Source of the DNA: Ignavibacteria bacterium
GTDB lineage: Bacteria > Bacteroidota > Ignavibacteria > Ignavibacteriales > Melioribacteraceae
Assembly: GCA_027347545.1 (NCBI GenBank)
Contig: DAIEQT010000515.1
Location: 1-8,562, forward strand
DNA: 8,562 nucleotides
Direction: 5' to 3'
Part shown: positions 6,697 through 8,562 of the stretch, one piece after another
Layout: the number at the start of each line of letters is the position of its first letter
Position numbering within the stretch: position 1 is the first letter of the stretch
Notes under the pieces: model-generated
Told to the model about the DNA's origin: nothing
The model's input: only the letters and a program-made list of their open reading frames with translations
Database searches by the model: none
Position numbers and translations under genes: made by a program

Positions 6697-6757
6697 GAAA
6701 AACCCACTCCAACTAAAACTTATGACGCAAATTAGACGTTTTTACTTGGTGTGGGTT
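6697..6757 (-). terminator. Rho-independent terminator of the ArsR/GIY-YIG operon
   Basis: Read on the minus strand, AACCCACACCAA (6757-6746) pairs with TTGGAGTGGGTT (6712-6701) over 12 positions with one mismatch, and the stem runs straight into TTTCATTTTA. The loop can fold further through AAAAC/GTTTT. It lies between the GIY-YIG stop (6777) and the PD40 start (6664), so it separates the two minus-strand operons. Confidence 0.75.
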
Positions 6758-6776
6758 AGAAGAATTTTACGAGCGG

Positions 6777-7133
6777 TTAATCTTTCTTTTGGTTGTAGCC
6801 CTTGTCGCCATAAGGCTGAAGTTTTTCCAGCCACATTTCTTCGAGCACGTTTAAGTCATCTGTGTAATCGTATTTGGGGTCTTCCTTCGGTTCAAGTGTA
6901 TCAATAACTTCGAACACAAAATTTTCTTTGCCAAACTTTAAATAATCTTCTCTCAATTCTTTGCTTATGTGTGAGCCGATATCCAGACCAAATTCAAAAC
7001 GGTTTGCCATGCCCCGTAAATTTTTACTGCTTGCCAAATATATTTTTCCGTTCGCTAAATTCCATATCTGAAAAATTCCCATGGGCTGAACGGTTTGCTT
7101 GTATTGTTTTACAATTTCTTTTTTATCAATCAC
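6777..7133 (-). CDS. Small GIY-YIG domain protein coupled to the ArsR regulator
   Basis: A 118-residue single-domain GIY-YIG protein, close in kind to the GIY-YIG domains found with LuxR/ArsR regulators. Core motif at residues 19-36: GIFQIWNLANGKIYLASS, so the two signature motifs read GIF and YLA where most family members have GIY and YIG. The conserved Arg is present (R45 in MANRFEF) and a Glu-rich helix follows (LEEMWLEKLQPYGDKGYN, about 95-112) where the metal-binding Glu of GIY-YIG nucleases is expected. I start it at the GTG 7133: GGAG lies at 7141-7144 and the GTG overlaps the ArsR stop as GTGA. A longer frame to an ATG at 7160 exists but would bury 30 bases in the ArsR gene. Whether it cuts DNA is unknown; the altered motifs make regulatory or sensor use as likely. 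Confidence 0.85.
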   Translation of the reverse strand: MIDKKEIVKQYKQTVQPMGIFQIWNLANGKIYLASSKNLRGMANRFEFGLDIGSHISKELREDYLKFGKENFVFEVIDTLEPKEDPKYDYTDDLNVLEEMWLEKLQPYGDKGYNQKKD

Positions 7134-7696
7134 TTCTTTTCTCCATCTTCTTTTAGCCAATAAATTTGATTTTCCCTTTGCATAATTCCTTCTTCTATCA
7201 GAAGCCTTCTAATTGTGCAATGATCTTCGTACGTCTCATTTATCAAACTATCAACTTCGTTTTCTGCGTACTTTTTGCCGGATTCAAATTTCTTAACGAA
7301 CTCATCAAGAATTATCAGCTTCTTTTTTCTTTGCACCGGCAGCTTGGTAAGTCGTTTATTCTTAACGAAAGTCTTCAGCACTTTTTGCCGGTATTTATTA
7401 ATCCGCTCATCCTGAACAAATTTTTCGATATTGTCGAAGGAAGTTAATTCCCGCAAAGTAAGATTGAAAATTTCATCATTCACTTGATAGACAAGATAAT
7501 ATTGATCTTTCTTTTTGCAGACCAATCCGGCTTTTTCAAGTTTTTTCAAATGAAATGAAACTGTAGAAACAGCTAGATTAATTCTGTGAGCGAGTTCTTC
7601 CACATATTGCGGTTTCTGCAAGACAGCGTTTAGAACTTGCAGGCGGGAAGTATCCGCCAGCGACTTCATTATTTCGATACTTTTTGAGATTTCCAT
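7130..7696 (-). CDS. ArsR-type winged-helix regulator with C-terminal DUF2087
   Basis: A 188-residue transcriptional regulator. Residues 1-85 are an ArsR-like winged helix (KSLADTSRLQVLNAV, then VEELAHRINLAVSTVSFHLKKLEKAGLV, recognition helix about 42-54, wing at KKKDQYYLVY). Residues about 112-182 match DUF2087 (KNKRLTKLPVQRKKKLIILDEFVKKFESGKKYAENEVDSLI, then DHCTIRRLLIEEGIMQRE); I quote these in part only. The ELCVCDL metal site of classical ArsR/SmtB is absent and C60 and C160 are isolated, so metal sensing is not supported. I start it at ATG 7696; the frame continues to a TTG at 7729, but those codons would be the operator palindrome itself. No clear Shine-Dalgarno is visible. It is first in an operon with the GIY-YIG gene and probably represses itself. 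Confidence 0.88.
   Translation of the reverse strand: MEISKSIEIMKSLADTSRLQVLNAVLQKPQYVEELAHRINLAVSTVSFHLKKLEKAGLVCKKKDQYYLVYQVNDEIFNLTLRELTSFDNIEKFVQDERINKYRQKVLKTFVKNKRLTKLPVQRKKKLIILDEFVKKFESGKKYAENEVDSLINETYEDHCTIRRLLIEEGIMQRENQIYWLKEDGEKK
7141..7144 (-). promoter_or_regulatory. Ribosome-binding site fixing the GIY-YIG start
   Basis: GGAG on the minus strand, seven bases before the GTG at 7133, lies inside the last codons of the ArsR gene. With the GTGA stop/start overlap it indicates translational coupling and decides against the upstream ATG at 7160. Confidence 0.7.
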
Positions 7697-7707
7697 AGCT
7701 TTAATAT

Positions 7708-7727
7708 GTTTCGATAATTGTCGAAAC
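7708..7727. promoter_or_regulatory. Operator 1: 20-bp palindrome at the ArsR transcription start
   Basis: GTTTCGATAATTGTCGAAAC has perfect 7-bp arms (GTTTCGA / TCGAAAC) around a near-symmetric centre. It begins one base past the TATTTTTG box and lies before the ATG at 7696. That is the position expected for a binding site of the winged-helix dimer encoded just downstream. Confidence 0.78.
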
Positions 7728-7728
7728 A

Positions 7729-7757
7729 AAAATAATGCTGAAATTCCCGCTTGTCAA
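7729..7757 (-). promoter_or_regulatory. Promoter of the ArsR/GIY-YIG operon
   Basis: On the minus strand TTGACA (7757-7752), a 17-base spacer and TATTTT (7734-7729) make a near-consensus sigma-70 promoter. The same bases read TATTTTTG, which also fits the Bacteroidota -7 box TAnnTTTG with TTG 20 bases before it. Predicted transcription start falls inside operator 1. Confidence 0.72.
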
Positions 7758-7760
7758 TTC

Positions 7761-7780
7761 ATTTCTATATCTATCGAAAT
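7761..7780. promoter_or_regulatory. Operator 2: 20-bp imperfect palindrome upstream of the ArsR -35
   Basis: ATTTCTATATCTATCGAAAT has 9-base arms matching at 8 positions. In the same register it agrees with operator 1 at 14 of 20 bases, including TTTC and TCGAAA. Its centre is 53 bp from that of operator 1, close to five helical turns, with the promoter between them. Confidence 0.6.
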
Positions 7781-7792
7781 AAAATATTAATG

Positions 7793-7966
7793 TAATTACT
7801 CAAGTTGATCGCTTAAGTTTATAAACCGTTAAAACGGTTCGAACCCTTTACTTTTTCTAATCAACCCACGGATTAATCCGTGGCTTGATAAAATGAAAAT
7901 CTCTTTAATAACCGTTTCAACGTTTTTTTATCTGCTGCTTAGTTAGGTGGTCAACTTGAGATAATT
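7793..7966. mobile_element. Candidate MITE-like element with nested palindromes
   Basis: CTCAAGTTGA (7799-7808) and TCAACTTGAG (7951-7960) are perfect 10-bp inverted ends, with similarity continuing inward (TCGCTTAA against CCACCTAA on the opposite strand). TAATT occurs just outside both ends (7793-7797 and 7962-7966), a possible 5-bp target duplication. Inside are AACCGTT-AA-AACGGTT (7824-7839), the perfect 18-bp palindrome CCACGGATTAATCCGTGG (7866-7883) that extends to 14 of 15 pairs over 7860-7889, and a partial AACCGTT/AACGTT copy near 7910. There is no ORF. It fills most of the ArsR/E3 divergent gap. Confidence 0.6.
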
Positions 7967-7975
7967 ATTCAACAT

Positions 7976-8010
7976 CAGAATGATCCTCATAATCCAATCA
8001 CTTCATTCTG
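7976..8010. repeat. 8-bp inverted repeat upstream of the E3 gene
   Basis: CAGAATGA (7976-7983) and TCATTCTG (8003-8010) are perfect inverted copies with a 19-base spacer. The repeat ends 12 bases before the TATTTTTG box, so it may be a regulatory site for the E3 promoter or another palindromic repeat. Its function is unproven. Confidence 0.4.
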
Positions 8011-8021
8011 CTTCTTTTTAC

Positions 8022-8029
8022 TATTTTTG
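8022..8029 (+). promoter_or_regulatory. Possible -7 box of the E3 gene promoter
   Basis: TATTTTTG fits TAnnTTTG and is identical to the box of the ArsR promoter. It lies 33 bases before the ATG at 8063. No clear TTG is seen about 20 bases upstream, so this is tentative. Confidence 0.4.
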
Positions 8030-8062
8030 TGAAGAAGAAATAACGAAAGGACTTTTGAATTT

Positions 8063-8562
8063 ATGTCAACAAAAACACAATTAGCGGTTATTGGCGGCGG
8101 ACCGGGCGGCTACGCGGCGGCGTTTCTCGCGGCTGATCTTGGAATGCAAGTTACTTTAATAGATATGGAAAAAAATCCGGGTGGCGTTTGTCTTTACCGC
8201 GGATGTATTCCCTCCAAAGCGTTACTGCATGTTGCAAAACTCATAAACGAAGCAGAAGAAGCAAAAAAATGGGGCGTAGATTTTGGTGAACCAAAAATTG
8301 ATGTAGCAAAACTGCGCGATTTTAAGGATGGTGTTGTTAACAAACTTACCGGCGGATTGGGACAGCTTGCTAAACAGAGAAAAGTAAATTTCATAAATGG
8401 CAGAGCAACATTTGTTAACTCTAATACGCTTTCAGTAGCTAAAGCAGATGGAACTACAGAAGAAGTAGTTTATGAAAAAGCTATTCTGGCAACCGGTTCA
8501 GTTCCAACAAAAATTCCGGGATTATCAATTGACTCGCCAAGAGTGATGGATTCAACTTCCGC
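8063..8562 (+). CDS. lpdA: Dihydrolipoyl dehydrogenase (E3), N-terminal part, cut by window edge
   Basis: The first 166 codons of the FAD-dependent E3 enzyme, which reoxidises the dihydrolipoyl arm of E2 and passes electrons to NAD. FAD-binding Rossmann motif at residues 9-16 (VIGGGPGG), end of beta-2 with D34/E36 (TLIDMEK), then the redox disulfide in [13 protein letters not shown] (C43 and C48, the normal C-x4-C spacing) with K52. A second FAD motif, ATGSVP, is at 143-148. The loop reads GGVCLYRGC where the common form is GGTCLNVGC, a known variant among lipoamide dehydrogenases. The start ATG 8063 follows GAAAGGA (8045-8051) at rather long spacing. It is probably the E3 partner of the E2 at the left edge. 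The remaining NAD-binding and dimerisation domains lie beyond the window. Confidence 0.95.
   Translation, partial: MSTKTQLAVIGGGPGGYAAAFLAADLGMQVTLIDMEKNPGGVCLYRGCIPSKALLHVAKLINEAEEAKKWGVDFGEPKIDVAKLRDFKDGVVNKLTGGLGQLAKQRKVNFINGRATFVNSNTLSVAKADGTTEEVVYEKAILATGSVPTKIPGLSIDSPRVMDSTS

Noticed and set aside
6665..6712. Longer PD40 protein starting at TTG 6712
   Set aside because: The added residues precede a good signal peptide, overlap the terminator of the upstream operon and lack a ribosome site; ATG 6664 has GAGGGA before it.
7130..7160. A frameshift splitting a single ArsR-GIY-YIG fusion gene
   Set aside because: The GTGA stop/start overlap with GGAG at proper spacing and complete domains on both sides fit two real coupled genes.
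7130..7696. Metal-sensing ArsR/SmtB regulator
   Set aside because: The ELCVCDL-type cysteine motif is missing and the cysteines present are isolated.
7697..7729. Longer ArsR protein starting at TTG 7729
   Set aside because: The extra codons are the operator palindrome and begin at the -10 box; ATG 7696 matches where ArsR proteins normally begin.

Overview
The window is a stretch of bacterial chromosome, fairly AT-rich by eye, whose gene families point to the Bacteroidota/Chlorobiota/Ignavibacteriota group. The clues are a DUF5916 outer-membrane protein, a secreted PD40 propeller protein, a dihydrolipoyl dehydrogenase with a [13 protein letters not shown] active-site loop, TAnnTTTG-type promoter boxes, and REP-like palindromes with the core GAGCTTGTCGA. 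I lean towards an Ignavibacteria-like genome, but that is an inference and no marker gene is present.

Layout. At the left edge, a 5'-truncated 2-oxoacid dehydrogenase E2 gene (+) ends at 1544. At the right edge, a 3'-truncated dihydrolipoyl dehydrogenase E3 gene (+) begins at 8063. Both belong to the same type of enzyme complex. The 6.5 kb between them holds four units: an 8-strand-type outer-membrane barrel protein (-, 1601-2239); an OmpA-family glycine-zipper lipoprotein (+, 2631-3299); a two-gene minus-strand operon for a secreted PD40 propeller protein and a CBM9-like/DUF5916 outer-membrane protein (6664 to 3502); and a second minus-strand operon for an ArsR-type regulator with a DUF2087 tail, translationally coupled by a GTGA overlap to a small GIY-YIG domain protein (7696 to 6777). 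Convergent pairs are separated by bidirectional hairpin terminators (1569-1590, 3468-3489), and the ArsR/GIY-YIG operon has its own terminator (6697-6757).

The regulatory highlight is the ArsR promoter. A TTGACA-17-TATTTTTG promoter lies between two 20-bp palindromes built on the same plan (7708-7727 and 7761-7780, centres 53 bp apart), which looks like an autoregulatory two-operator switch.

The non-coding DNA is rich in repeats. A 119-bp MITE-like element (3335-3453) has terminal inverted repeats, a 5-bp target duplication (TAGAT) and two hairpins whose loops are exactly complementary. A second candidate element (7798-7961) has 10-bp inverted repeats and flanking TAATT. The 2240-2546 gap holds decayed palindromic repeats. 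Repeats that look intergenic also occur inside the E2 coding sequence, where they encode the flexible linkers between its folded domains.
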